Assembly: GCA_964541635.1 (NCBI GenBank)
Contig: CAZIQM010000005.1
Coordinates: 1 to 34,161, forward strand
DNA: 34,161 nt
From: DALYDP01 sp964541635
GTDB taxonomy: Bacteria > Patescibacteriota > Gracilibacteria > Peribacterales > Peribacteraceae
Reading direction: 5' to 3'
In this document: positions 7,300 to 15,690 of the stretch, piece after piece
Position numbering within the stretch: the first letter of the stretch is position 1
How the letters are laid out: each line of letters starts with the position of its first letter
Position numbers and translations under genes: made by a program
The notes under the pieces: model-generated
The model's input: only the letters and a program-made list of their open reading frames with translations
What the model was told of the DNA's origin: nothing
The model's database searches: none

Positions 7300-9827
7300 A
7301 GCGCGAGGGGGCACATGTTGGTCGGGAACGTCACCGTGATCGCTTCTTTCAGGAGCTTGTTCGCCAACGCCACGACCTCCGAGAGCGTGCGCGTCCCGAC
7401 GCGCAGGTACTGGCCCTGCATGTCGGTGCCGATGCGCGAGCCGAGGCCGGAGGCAAGCTGTTCCGTCAGGATCGTGGCTTCTTCCTGCTCGTCGATGTTC
7501 ATGCTCAAGGCGAACTCGGTGGACGCGGGGTCCCCGAGCGGGATCGCCAAGCGCCGCGACGGCGAGAACGCGCAGAGGTGCGGGGGCGTAGCCGCCGGCA
7601 AGCCCTGCAGCTGGCACAGGGCGTTCTCCAGCGTGTGGGCCACGAGCTCCGGCCGGTACGACGGCAGCGGCGGGCTGGTTGCCGGAACGGAGCGCAGCAG
7701 CGTGCCGAGCGCGTCGCCGGTGTCGGGGTCGTCGTACGGGAAGGCTTCGTCGCCCACGGTGGCGGGCGAGCGGCCCGCGGTCAGGCGGTGCAACTCCAGC
7801 GACTCTTCCACGCACTGGCCGATGTAGCACGCGTTGTTGCCGATCGTGTTCTTGTACGTCGTTTCCGTCCCCGGGGTGCAGATGGGGCGTTGCCGTTCGA
7901 TCGTCCGCATGCGGGCGCGCACTTGGGCGTCCATCTTTTCGGTCCGCTGCGCGATGTCCTCGCACGATTCGGGGACGTCGGCGGGGTTGCCTTTCGCGAG
8001 GCCGAAGATCTGGTCCACGAATTCATCCGGATACGCGGTGATCGACGGGCACGAGAACGATTCGTCGTCGAGGACCAGTTGGCAGCTGCGGTTGCGTATC
8101 GCTTCCATGCACGCCTGCTCGTCCAGCCGCACGCCCGCGAGGGTGTTTTTCTGGTCCAGGACCCCGTCGGCGAAGAATCGTTTACACAGCACGCTCGCAG
8201 CCGCGCCCTCCGCGGCGCAGCACGTTTTCTCACGCTCCTTTTTGTCTTCGATTTCGTAGTACGCCTTCCCGGTCGGGCTGTTGCAGAGGTACTGCGCGTG
8301 CGTCAGGGCGAATTGCGCCATGTACGTCGCGGGTATTCCCGAGCCGTCGTCGATGCACACGGGGATCGTCTTGCCCTGGCGGCTGTCGGTGAAGGAGAAG
8401 AATTTCTTGCCGCGGAACGAACACGCGCCGCACGACACCTCGACCGTGCATCCTTCGGCCTGGGGTTTCTGCCACCCGATTTCGCGGCACACGTCGGCGC
8501 CCGCCACGGTCAGCGTCGGTTTTTCGTCGAGGGTGCACGAGACGAGCGTGATGACGTTCTCGCCGTCCTGTTGGCCCGCGTCCTGCGTCGGGGGACAAAG
8601 CTGTTCGCTCGTGGCCTTGAACGGACGGCAGAGATAGCCCCGTTGCGCGACCGCCATGGAGCACAAGCCGCGTCCGTCGATGGGTTCCTTCGCCCCAAGC
8701 GGCGCCGGGCTGCCGTCGTCGTTCGACGACCGCGGAGTGGCGGGTTCCGGCGGATAGCGGCCGCCGAGGATGGGGCTGTTCACGTCGCCGACGCCCGGCT
8801 CGTACTTCGAGCTCAGGAGCGACGGAAGCACCGGTTCGATCGGGTACTTCCACGCGACGCCGGCGTCGCCGAGCCAGTTCTTTTCGCCCACGCCGGGTTC
8901 GTACTTCCCGGCGTCCATGCGCGCCCACACCACGACGTTCTCCGGCAGGAGGTCCGTCAATTCCTTGGGGAACAGGAAGTACGCCACCTCGCCTTCCGCC
9001 AACGGGGGATCGAACGCCTTCGGGCCGCGCGGCAATTTGCTCCACAGCGCTTCGAGGTACACGCCCGCCTTGAAATCGTTTTTGAAGAGGTACTGGCGCT
9101 CGGTTCCCGGGCCGCTGAGGCCGTCGTTCAACGGCGGCGGGTACGTCGGGCTGCGGGCGCCCGAACGCAGCAGCGCGCCGTATTGGTAGTACGCCATCTG
9201 CGCCACGCCGTATTCCTGGTTGAGGCCGCCCTCGTCGATCGTGAGCGCTCCGGCCAGCGCTTGGAACGGCTCTTTGATTGCGGCCACTTCGGATTTCGTG
9301 AGGATTCTCGTGCGCACCAACACCGCGCCGCTCACGGTTTGCTTCACGCTGCCCGTGCCCGCACGCCAGATGTTCAGGATGCCCGACAGGTCGGTGGCCA
9401 GATGGAAGGGGCGGCCGGGGAATTCGGTGAGCGGCAGCTCCTGCGCGGAACTCGCGCGCATGAGCGCCCGGCCGAACACGCGCAAGTCCTGCTCCTCTTC
9501 CGCGAGGAGTTGGATGTTCTTCAACGCGCGGTCGCACTCGGCGATGTTGTCGCGCTTCCATTCGACTTCCATGGCATCGTCGTCCACCGCGCACGCGAGC
9601 CAGGGCTTTCCCCGGATCGCGTCCTTCACTTCGTCGAGGCCCATGCCCCATTTGTCCTGGTAGACGCCCTGGAGGAATTCGACGACGGGTTCGTCGACCT
9701 GGTCCTCCTGGCCGTGCTCCTTCGTGACTTGTTCGCGGAAAATCTCGTACAGGTTCGTGTCGGCCGCCGCCGCGGTGAGCGGGACCAGGAGGGCCGTGCC
9801 TGCGATGGTGGCGAACAGGCGCTTCAT
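7296..9827 (-). CDS. Large exported Cys-rich protein, fourth gene of operon
   Basis: An 843-residue protein of unknown family. The ATG at 9827 overlaps the preceding TGA (ATGA). Signal peptide MKRLFATIAGTALLVPLTAA is followed by a probable cleavage at AAA-DT. The N-terminal 300 residues are cysteine-poor. The middle has two related segments, KYEPGVGEKN near 303 and KYEPGVGDVN near 339, each followed by a Tyr-Pro motif (KYPIEP, RYPPEP). From about residue 375 the protein becomes Cys-rich (for example VSCGACSFRGKKFF, TCCAAEG, NNACYIGQCVEES). Disulfide-bonded extracytoplasmic modules are expected. The C-terminal 100 residues are amphipathic and helix-rich. No catalytic motif or TM segment after the signal peptide is visible. 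The frame on the other strand is also long but has no such features. Confidence 0.8.
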   Translation of the reverse strand: MKRLFATIAGTALLVPLTAAAADTNLYEIFREQVTKEHGQEDQVDEPVVEFLQGVYQDKWGMGLDEVKDAIRGKPWLACAVDDDAMEVEWKRDNIAECDRALKNIQLLAEEEQDLRVFGRALMRASSAQELPLTEFPGRPFHLATDLSGILNIWRAGTGSVKQTVSGAVLVRTRILTKSEVAAIKEPFQALAGALTIDEGGLNQEYGVAQMAYYQYGALLRSGARSPTYPPPLNDGLSGPGTERQYLFKNDFKAGVYLEALWSKLPRGPKAFDPPLAEGEVAYFLFPKELTDLLPENVVVWARMDAGKYEPGVGEKNWLGDAGVAWKYPIEPVLPSLLSSKYEPGVGDVNSPILGGRYPPEPATPRSSNDDGSPAPLGAKEPIDGRGLCSMAVAQRGYLCRPFKATSEQLCPPTQDAGQQDGENVITLVSCTLDEKPTLTVAGADVCREIGWQKPQAEGCTVEVSCGACSFRGKKFFSFTDSRQGKTIPVCIDDGSGIPATYMAQFALTHAQYLCNSPTGKAYYEIEDKKEREKTCCAAEGAAASVLCKRFFADGVLDQKNTLAGVRLDEQACMEAIRNRSCQLVLDDESFSCPSITAYPDEFVDQIFGLAKGNPADVPESCEDIAQRTEKMDAQVRARMRTIERQRPICTPGTETTYKNTIGNNACYIGQCVEESLELHRLTAGRSPATVGDEAFPYDDPDTGDALGTLLRSVPATSPPLPSYRPELVAHTLENALCQLQGLPAATPPHLCAFSPSRRLAIPLGDPASTEFALSMNIDEQEEATILTEQLASGLGSRIGTDMQGQYLRVGTRTLSEVVALANKLLKEAITVTFPTNMCPLAL

Positions 9828-10570
9828 TCGGGGAGGTCTCGGAGGGAACCGCGGGCGTCCCACACTTTCGGCATGCACGACGCGGATTCGGCCATGAGGC
9901 CGGTCGCGTTGCGCAGGTCCAGCGAGGCGCGTTTCAGGCACTCCAGCTCGGCGGTGAGCGGGCGCATGCGGTCGATGCCCCCGATGAACGCGAGGGTCCG
10001 CTCGAGCGCCGGGCGCGCCGTTTCGATTTCGTTCTCGATGAGCGCCTGCTGGCGTTGTTGTTCCTGGCTGAGGTCGGCGCTGGGCATCGTCGTCACGTCC
10101 TCGTCGTTGACCTTCCCGGTCGTGCCCCGTTCGCGGATGATGAACACCTCGAGGAATTGTTGGCGCCGGTAGAGGGCGCACTCGTACGCGCGCAGGTGCT
10201 CGAGCAACACCGACCCTAGGTCCGCTTCGGACAATTCGGCCGCGCGCGACGGGCCCCACTCCGGGAGCCTCGCCGCGAGCGACGAGAGCGCGGACGAAGG
10301 CGTGAGCAGCCCGCGGTAGTCGTTGGCCGTGCACGTGAGGGGAAGCGTGTTGACGTCCGCCAGGTCGTTCACGTGCGCGTCGATCACGCCCGCGACGGTG
10401 AGGTGGTACTCATTGATCATCGCCTCGAGGCGGGTCGTGTCGAAGATGCCGTCGTTCCCTCCGCAGCCTGGGAGCTTGAGGATGCTGTTGCCGGCGTCGG
10501 GCTCCAGCGATCCGCATCCCGCGAGGAGGACGGTCGCGACCATGCCGAGGATGGCGAGGCGTTTATTCAT
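9824..10570 (-). CDS. Predicted lipoprotein, third gene of operon
   Basis: A 248-residue predicted lipoprotein. The N-terminus MNKRLAILGMVATVLLAGCGS has a lipobox LLAGC with acylated Cys19, so it should be anchored on the outer face of the membrane after processing by LspA, which is encoded in this window. The mature part has few cysteines (GCGGND, LTCTAND, YECALYR, ELECLKR, ASCMPK) and long helices, including a Gln-rich stretch (SQEQQRQQALIENEIETA). The ATG at 10570 lies inside the last codons of the preceding gene (8-base overlap) and the stop overlaps the next start by 4 bases. I do not recognise a family. It could be the membrane anchor of a complex made by the operon. Confidence 0.8.
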   Translation of the reverse strand: MNKRLAILGMVATVLLAGCGSLEPDAGNSILKLPGCGGNDGIFDTTRLEAMINEYHLTVAGVIDAHVNDLADVNTLPLTCTANDYRGLLTPSSALSSLAARLPEWGPSRAAELSEADLGSVLLEHLRAYECALYRRQQFLEVFIIRERGTTGKVNDEDVTTMPSADLSQEQQRQQALIENEIETARPALERTLAFIGGIDRMRPLTAELECLKRASLDLRNATGLMAESASCMPKVWDARGSLRDLPE

Positions 10571-11408
10571 TGCACTCCGCGGAGAAGCACGGGATTTCCT
10601 TCAGTCCGCCGAGCATGCGGACCGTTTGCCAGAGGGGTTCGATGATCGGGAACCGGAACTGCACGAGGAACTCCTGGAACATGCCCGCGAATTGCGCGAG
10701 CGAACGGTAGCTGGCGTCGTACGACCCCGTGAGCATCAACACCTGCATCTCGCGTTCGACCAATTGTTTCCGCGCTTCCATGCACAGGCCGGGCATTGCC
10801 TGGAGGAAAGTCGGCGACGGATCGATGCACCGTTCCATGACGGGGAACGTCATCGGCAGGCAGCCGTCGAGGGTGATCGTCACCTTTTCGCCGGGCTTCT
10901 TGCTGGGCGATTCCGCGGCGAGCGCGCAGATCGCCCGGAGCCGGCACTGCAGCGCGCGGACGGATTGCACGATCGGCTCGATGAGGTCGCTCGAGGGCGT
11001 TTTGCGGATTTCGAAAATGCCCCGCCGCGGGAGTTTCACGCACGACGATTGCACCTCCTGCGAATTGTTCGCGCAGAGGAGGTCGGATTCGCCCTTCTTG
11101 TCCATGTCGTCGTCCGACCACGTTTCGCCGTCGAACTCGTCCGAGGGCGACGTCCATTCGTCCGGGCCGGTCTTCACCCACGGGTCGCCGTCGAAATCGT
11201 AGAACACGCTCGTGAGGGGCGCGTCCTTCGCCTTCGGATGTCCGAAGAGCACCGCGCGTTCGAGGCGGTGTTCGCGGCCGAAGGCGTCGTAGAGGTCCGT
11301 CAGGCACGCCGCGCCGGTGGGCGTCGCGGGAAGACCCTGCGCGAGGGCCGACGCGGGCGCGGCGGCGACGCAGGCGGCGAGGCCGATGGCAACGAGGCGT
11401 CGGATCAT
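10563..11408 (-). CDS. Exported Cys-containing protein, second gene of operon
   Basis: A 281-residue protein of unknown family. Signal peptide MIRRLVAIGLAACVAAAPASALAQG has a clear ALA cleavage site near residue 23. The mature protein begins with a short helical region, then an acidic, aromatic stretch (YDFDGDPWVKTGPDEW, DEFDGETWSDDDMD) that could bind divalent cations. Cysteine-bearing helices follow (LQCRLRAICAL, DGCLPMTF, MERCIDPS, PGLCMEARKQ), with a C-terminal CFSAECNE. The start at 11408 overlaps the stop of the first gene by 4 bases (ATGA). The stop TAA lies 8 bases inside the start region of the lipoprotein gene. The spacing leaves no room for its own promoter, so it depends on the operon promoter. 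Confidence 0.8.
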   Translation of the reverse strand: MIRRLVAIGLAACVAAAPASALAQGLPATPTGAACLTDLYDAFGREHRLERAVLFGHPKAKDAPLTSVFYDFDGDPWVKTGPDEWTSPSDEFDGETWSDDDMDKKGESDLLCANNSQEVQSSCVKLPRRGIFEIRKTPSSDLIEPIVQSVRALQCRLRAICALAAESPSKKPGEKVTITLDGCLPMTFPVMERCIDPSPTFLQAMPGLCMEARKQLVEREMQVLMLTGSYDASYRSLAQFAGMFQEFLVQFRFPIIEPLWQTVRMLGGLKEIPCFSAECNE

Positions 11409-14400
11409 GGCAGGAGGCGGATGGTGGGGAAGCCCTGCAGCGGGGCGGGATCGTCGTCGTGCGGCGAGAGCAGGATCGGGTCGACGTCGCCGAGCGGCGG
11501 GGGCTGCGTGAGCTTGATGATCTTCAGTTTCAGCGCGTCGATGGGCGCGTCGTTGGCGCTGGATCCGCGCACTTCCCACCGGAAGCCGGGGTCGGAGCGC
11601 TCGGGATTCAGGATCTGGCAGGCGTCGTCCTCGGGCAGGCATACGGTCGCTTCTGTCCGCGGCATGCCGACCGATTTGAAGTCGTCCTTCAGCTGCACCA
11701 GCGGGCGCGACCCGATGCGCAGCACGCGTTCCCACAGGTCCATCTCCACGTGCTGGCATTGGTTGGTGTCCCATTCCTTGCACTTCAGTTCCTGCTTGAG
11801 GTTCTTCTCCTTGTTCAGCTCTTCGAAGTTCGGTTGTGCAGGATCGAGCTTCGTGACGGGCCCGATGCTTCCCCAGAACTTCTTGTAGCGCTCGTTCATG
11901 CCTTTGAGGATCGTCAGCATGTCGGCCAACGCCTGTTTGCTCCGGCCGATGAAGTCCTCGCTGAGGGGCGGGGGCGGTTCCTGCGTCGGGGGATTCGAGA
12001 GCTTGTTGTCGACGCGCGGCATTTTGCCGATGGCTTCCTTCATCGCGTCGCGGACCAGTTGGATGTCCGGCAGTTCCGCGAGCTTCCTCGGCGTGGGCGG
12101 GGAGGGGATGTCGATGCGGATCTGGATCGGCTTCAGCACGGGGATCTTGATCGTGCCGCTCATGGCGGTCACCGCGGAGAAGTCGATGATGACGTCTTCC
12201 GGCCGGGCGACGGTCGGGAGCTGCGGGAGGTCCAACTCGCTCGTTTCGACCTTCCCGTTCGTTTCCCCTTTCGCCTTTCGTGAGGGGAGCCAGGGGTCGA
12301 GCAACGAGTACACCGGCGACGTGTAGCGCTGGTTCATGCACCAGGGGAGGTTCGTGCGTTCGTGCATCTCGACCACCTGGGCCTGCGCTTTGCGCCATTC
12401 CGGGAGCAGTTCGAGCTCGGCGCGCTCGCGCCCCTTGATGAGCGCCTTCAGCTTCCCTTCGTTGTCCTTGAACCACGTGGCGATGGGTTCCAACAGGCGG
12501 CGTTGCAGGTCCAGCGTCGCGCCGGCGGTCTCGGACAATTCGGCGCGCAGCTCGCGCACGTCGTCGATGCGCTGAGCGTACTCCTCCAGGCGTTCCATGA
12601 CTTTCTTCACGTCCTCCGGCGCGTCGTCGCAGTTCTTCGCGGAGTTTTCCGCCTTGTACCATTCGCACCAGTCGCGGGCGCGCGAGCGGAATTCCGCGGG
12701 CGAGCCCATCGGCACCACCACGGGGATCGGCTCTTCCTCCACGTGGAGCAACACCGACCGCTCGATGTACGCCAGTGCCGTGCCGAGCACGTCTTCGTCG
12801 GCCTCGAGCTGCAGTTCGATGCGGTCGCTGCGGTCGGCGCGTTCGATCGAAATTTCCGAACCCGCCTGCGTGGCGAGGAACGGGTCGTTGGGATCGAGGC
12901 CCATGAACCACGCGCTCGGGAGGATGATCCGCAGGACGGGCGCGCGCATGATCGCGGACATGCGCGTCTGTTGCGCCTGCCACCAACGGACGTAGGCCCG
13001 CGGCTTGGCCGTGTCGTCGAACGCGCGCATCAGGTTGCTCTCCGCGAGGAGGCGTTCGTCGTTGATCTGCGGCGTGGCTTTTTGCTTCCCGTCGTCCAAC
13101 TCGTCGTACGCCAGGAAGACGTTGCCGAGGTCCCTGCCGTACCAGTTCTCGAACAGCTTCTCGTTCACGAACGAGAACGCGCCGCCGAGCTTTTGGTACC
13201 ACGTGTCGGTGTCGATGTTGTAGTCGCCCGGCACTGGGGGATCGTCCGTCGGCTCCGTCGGGCCTCGCGGGCCGCCCGGGCGCTGGTTGCCCGGCTCCGT
13301 CGGGTCCCTGTCCTTCACCTCGCCCTCTTGGTATTCACCTTTGCCTTTCTGGCTGTCCTTCATCCCCTCGACGTCGATGTTGATGACGCAGCGCCGGTCC
13401 TTCTCCTTCGTCTGGTGGTACTTGGGGTCGAACTCGTCGTAGAACCCGTAGCACGCGACGTCGAAATTCTTCGTCGAGACGTCATCGGGCACGTGCGCGT
13501 CGAGCTTCTTGCGGTTGTAGCCCGCGCCCGAGTAGTGACGGTAATACGATTGGTAGGCGGGCTTCTGGTCGTCGTCCAGGACATGTACGCATTCGTCCGT
13601 CGCCCCTTCGCCGCAGCGGCATTCCTGGCCCACGCACTTTCGCGAGTTCGCCCATTCCTCGCGCTCGCGCACGGGCATGTCGCACGCGACGTTGCGGTCG
13701 TCCTCGTCCACGCGTTCGTCGGTGCAGATGTACTTGCGCCCGCGGTCTTCGTCGTCGCAGGTCTTCACCGTTTTCCAGTCGAAGATCGGGTCGCCGTTGT
13801 TGTCCGCGCCGACGATCGTGATGAAGGTTTTGTCGTACGGATCGAGGCAGTCCTCGTACACGAACCGGTTCAGGTACTGGCAGAACTCGTAGCACGACGG
13901 CGGCGATTCGTACTCCACCGAATCCTTGTCCGACGCTCGGATGGGCCCGTCGGGCGTCAGAGCCGGTTCGTCCGGCCAGCGGTTGCCTTCCATGCGCCAG
14001 CGGCACGCCGGATCCTCGAAATACGGGTACTGGAAGGTGTGTTTTCGTTGCTCGTACTCCGGCACCCATCCGACGAAATTGAGGTCGAAGTCGTACTCGT
14101 CCCAGTTCTGGACGAAGTCCCACGTGTCCTTGTCGATGCTGTCTTTCTTCTGTTCGCACGGCGTCGTGAGGCCGTCGGCGCTGTTGGGGTACTGGTACTC
14201 GTTGTCGGGATCGTCGTCATCGTCATCGCGGTCGTAGCGCGTGCCCATGCCGCTCGTGAGGTCGCCGAACCACCGGTAGTCGCGTCCGGGAACGCCCCAC
14301 ACCTTCGGGATGTAGCTGCCGTCGTCGTCGTCCGGGAAGCCGTCGCCGTTCTCGTCGCCTTCGCCGATCGAAATCTGCTTGTCCCATCCGCCGCACATCG

Positions 14401-14575
14401 CGGCTTCGAGGTACTCGGGAATCGATTTCGTTTCGCCGCCGCCGCGCAGCACTTCTTTCACCTGCTTGATGGAGGTCGGGCGCCCGTCGGGGATGGTGTA
14501 GGGCGCCCGCGCCGAGGCCGCCTGCACGATCGACAAAACCGCCACCAGAAGCCCCATGCGCGCGATCGATCGCAT
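11405..14575 (-). CDS. Giant exported acidic protein, first gene of operon
   Basis: A 1056-residue protein of unknown family. Signal peptide MRSIARMGLLVAVLSIVQAASA (cleavage near 22). An acidic calcium-loop-like motif follows at 74-85 (DENGDGFPDDDD, similar to thrombospondin type 3 or EF-hand loops), then a poly-Asp run at 117-122. The first half is Cys- and Tyr/Trp-rich (for example CGEGATDECVHVLDDD). A Pro/Gly/Thr linker (PGGPRGPTEPTDDPPVPG) at roughly 450 leads to a long helical, probably coiled-coil half with few cysteines and a Pro-rich segment (PPTQEPPPPLSED). No TM segment follows the signal peptide. The ATG at 14575 has TACAAT 7 bases upstream and no Shine-Dalgarno. As promoter-proximal and largest product it may be the structural core of the system. 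Confidence 0.8.
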   Translation of the reverse strand: MRSIARMGLLVAVLSIVQAASARAPYTIPDGRPTSIKQVKEVLRGGGETKSIPEYLEAAMCGGWDKQISIGEGDENGDGFPDDDDGSYIPKVWGVPGRDYRWFGDLTSGMGTRYDRDDDDDDPDNEYQYPNSADGLTTPCEQKKDSIDKDTWDFVQNWDEYDFDLNFVGWVPEYEQRKHTFQYPYFEDPACRWRMEGNRWPDEPALTPDGPIRASDKDSVEYESPPSCYEFCQYLNRFVYEDCLDPYDKTFITIVGADNNGDPIFDWKTVKTCDDEDRGRKYICTDERVDEDDRNVACDMPVREREEWANSRKCVGQECRCGEGATDECVHVLDDDQKPAYQSYYRHYSGAGYNRKKLDAHVPDDVSTKNFDVACYGFYDEFDPKYHQTKEKDRRCVINIDVEGMKDSQKGKGEYQEGEVKDRDPTEPGNQRPGGPRGPTEPTDDPPVPGDYNIDTDTWYQKLGGAFSFVNEKLFENWYGRDLGNVFLAYDELDDGKQKATPQINDERLLAESNLMRAFDDTAKPRAYVRWWQAQQTRMSAIMRAPVLRIILPSAWFMGLDPNDPFLATQAGSEISIERADRSDRIELQLEADEDVLGTALAYIERSVLLHVEEEPIPVVVPMGSPAEFRSRARDWCEWYKAENSAKNCDDAPEDVKKVMERLEEYAQRIDDVRELRAELSETAGATLDLQRRLLEPIATWFKDNEGKLKALIKGRERAELELLPEWRKAQAQVVEMHERTNLPWCMNQRYTSPVYSLLDPWLPSRKAKGETNGKVETSELDLPQLPTVARPEDVIIDFSAVTAMSGTIKIPVLKPIQIRIDIPSPPTPRKLAELPDIQLVRDAMKEAIGKMPRVDNKLSNPPTQEPPPPLSEDFIGRSKQALADMLTILKGMNERYKKFWGSIGPVTKLDPAQPNFEELNKEKNLKQELKCKEWDTNQCQHVEMDLWERVLRIGSRPLVQLKDDFKSVGMPRTEATVCLPEDDACQILNPERSDPGFRWEVRGSSANDAPIDALKLKIIKLTQPPPLGDVDPILLSPHDDDPAPLQGFPTIRLLP

Positions 14576-14582
14576 GGGGTCG

Positions 14583-14588
14583 ATTGTA
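14583..14588 (-). promoter_or_regulatory. -10 box for the five-gene exported-protein operon
   Basis: TACAAT, 7 bases before the ATG of the first gene. A possible but weak -35 (TTCAAG) lies 19 bases further upstream. A leaderless operon mRNA is predicted. Confidence 0.5.
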
Positions 14589-14696
14589 CCGCAGCGGGAT
14601 GCCGTTCCTTGAATAGAACCAGGTGGTTTCGCCACAGACCGTCCCAATGTCCAATCAATCCTGCGCCCAGCGCGGTCCCAAGCGCATGACCGCGCC

Positions 14697-14726
14697 TTGT
14701 GGCGCGTCGTCGAAACGCGGTACGCT
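14697..14726 (+). promoter_or_regulatory. Possible promoter for ssb
   Basis: TTGTGG at 14697-14702 and TACGCT at 14721-14726 with 18 bases between. It lies 25 bases before the ssb ATG. The remaining 14589-14696 interval holds no gene I can support. Confidence 0.35.
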
Positions 14727-14751
14727 CGTTCCCCATTTCCCGACTCCACCC

Positions 14752-15621
14752 ATGTTCTCGCTCAACCGCGTCACGCTCATCGGCTACCAAACGCAGCCCG
14801 TCCAGGTGCGCCAAACGCCCTCCGGGACGAGCGTCACGGACCTGAACGTCGTGGTGCCGCAGCAGATCCGCACGGAAGCGGGCGAGACGATCGCGAGCAA
14901 GAGTTTCCACACGGTCACCCTGTGGGGACCCGTCGCGGAAGTCGCCGGGCAGTTCATCCGCCCCGGCACGCACGTGATGGTCGGCGGACGGCTCCAGACC
15001 GACAGTTGGGAGGACGAGAAGACGGGGGAGAAGCGGTCCAAGACGAAAGTCGTGGGCAGCGAAATGATCATTTTGGACCCGAAAGCGGGCCAGATGGAGG
15101 CTCCCACGAGCGAAGCGCTCGCCGGCGGCGTGAACCGCGCCGAGGTGATCGGCAATGTGACGAAGGACCCCGAAATGCGCACGACCACGAGCGGCCAGAA
15201 GGTGCTCACGATCGGCGTGGCGACGAACGACCGCTGGAAGGACAAGAACAGCGGCGAGATGAAGGAGAAGTCGGAGTTCCACAACGTGGTGATCTGGGGG
15301 AAGCTCGCCGAGGACGTCGCGCGCAACGTGAAGAAGGGCGTGCGCGTCTATGCCGCGGGCCGCGTCCAGAGCCGCAGCTGGGAAACGCCGACGGGCCAGA
15401 AGCGCGTCTCGACCGAAATCGTCGCGGAGCAGGTGTCGATGCTCGGCGTGAAGAACACCGTCGCCTCCGAATCGCTCCGCGCGGACGCGGGCGAAGCGGG
15501 CTTCCGCCAGTCCTCGCCGAAGGATGACTTCGCGCAGGAGCCGGTCGCCGCCGGAGCCGTGCCGAACATCCCGACGATCGAGTACAAGTCGGAAGTGTCG
15601 GTGGAAGATCTGCCGTTCTGA
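14752..15621 (+). CDS. ssb: Single-stranded DNA-binding protein with two OB folds
   Basis: Binds and protects single-stranded DNA in replication and repair. The 289-residue chain carries two SSB-type OB folds: residues about 3-109 (SLNRVTLIGY, FHTVTLWG, VMVGGRLQTDSW) and about 127-232 (GVNRAEVIGNVTKDPEMR, FHNVVIWGKLAED, VYAAGRVQSRSWE). The second is closest to canonical SSB. A short linker joins them and the C-terminus ends VEDLPF, an acidic tip for protein partners. Ordinary bacterial SSB has one OB fold and is a tetramer; two per chain is the Deinococcus-Thermus arrangement, in which the protein is a dimer. The ATG at 14752 gives the N-terminus typical of the family; longer upstream starts add unrelated sequence. 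A strong terminator follows. Confidence 0.95.
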   Translation: MFSLNRVTLIGYQTQPVQVRQTPSGTSVTDLNVVVPQQIRTEAGETIASKSFHTVTLWGPVAEVAGQFIRPGTHVMVGGRLQTDSWEDEKTGEKRSKTKVVGSEMIILDPKAGQMEAPTSEALAGGVNRAEVIGNVTKDPEMRTTTSGQKVLTIGVATNDRWKDKNSGEMKEKSEFHNVVIWGKLAEDVARNVKKGVRVYAAGRVQSRSWETPTGQKRVSTEIVAEQVSMLGVKNTVASESLRADAGEAGFRQSSPKDDFAQEPVAAGAVPNIPTIEYKSEVSVEDLPF

Positions 15622-15631
15622 AGACATGGGT

Positions 15632-15667
15632 AAAACCCCTCCTTGGACATCCTTGGAGGGGTTTTTT
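15632..15667. terminator. Terminator between ssb and the convergent orphan gene
   Basis: AAAACCCCTCC at 15632-15642 pairs with GGAGGGGTTTT at 15655-15665, and TTTTTT follows on the plus strand. An A-run on the left arm makes it usable from the other direction for the convergent gene that ends at 15691. Confidence 0.85.
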
Positions 15668-15690
15668 AGTTCGGTCGTCGCGTTTCAGCA

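Noticed and set aside
2092..7827. Very long open frame (about 1911 codons) on the plus strand
   Set aside because: It lies antisense to dnaE and the last exported gene. Its translation is Arg/Val/Asp/Glu-rich low-complexity sequence with no domain, typical of the antisense frame of GC-rich genes.
7095..10172. Long plus-strand open frame opposite the exported-protein operon
   Set aside because: No start signal or domain; composition is a mirror of the minus-strand codons. The minus frames have signal peptides, conserved cysteine patterns and proper overlaps.
12362..14689. Plus-strand open frame of about 775 codons opposite the giant exported protein
   Set aside because: Hydrophobic Val/Ala/Leu-rich mirror of the acidic Asp/Glu-rich gene; not a real membrane protein.
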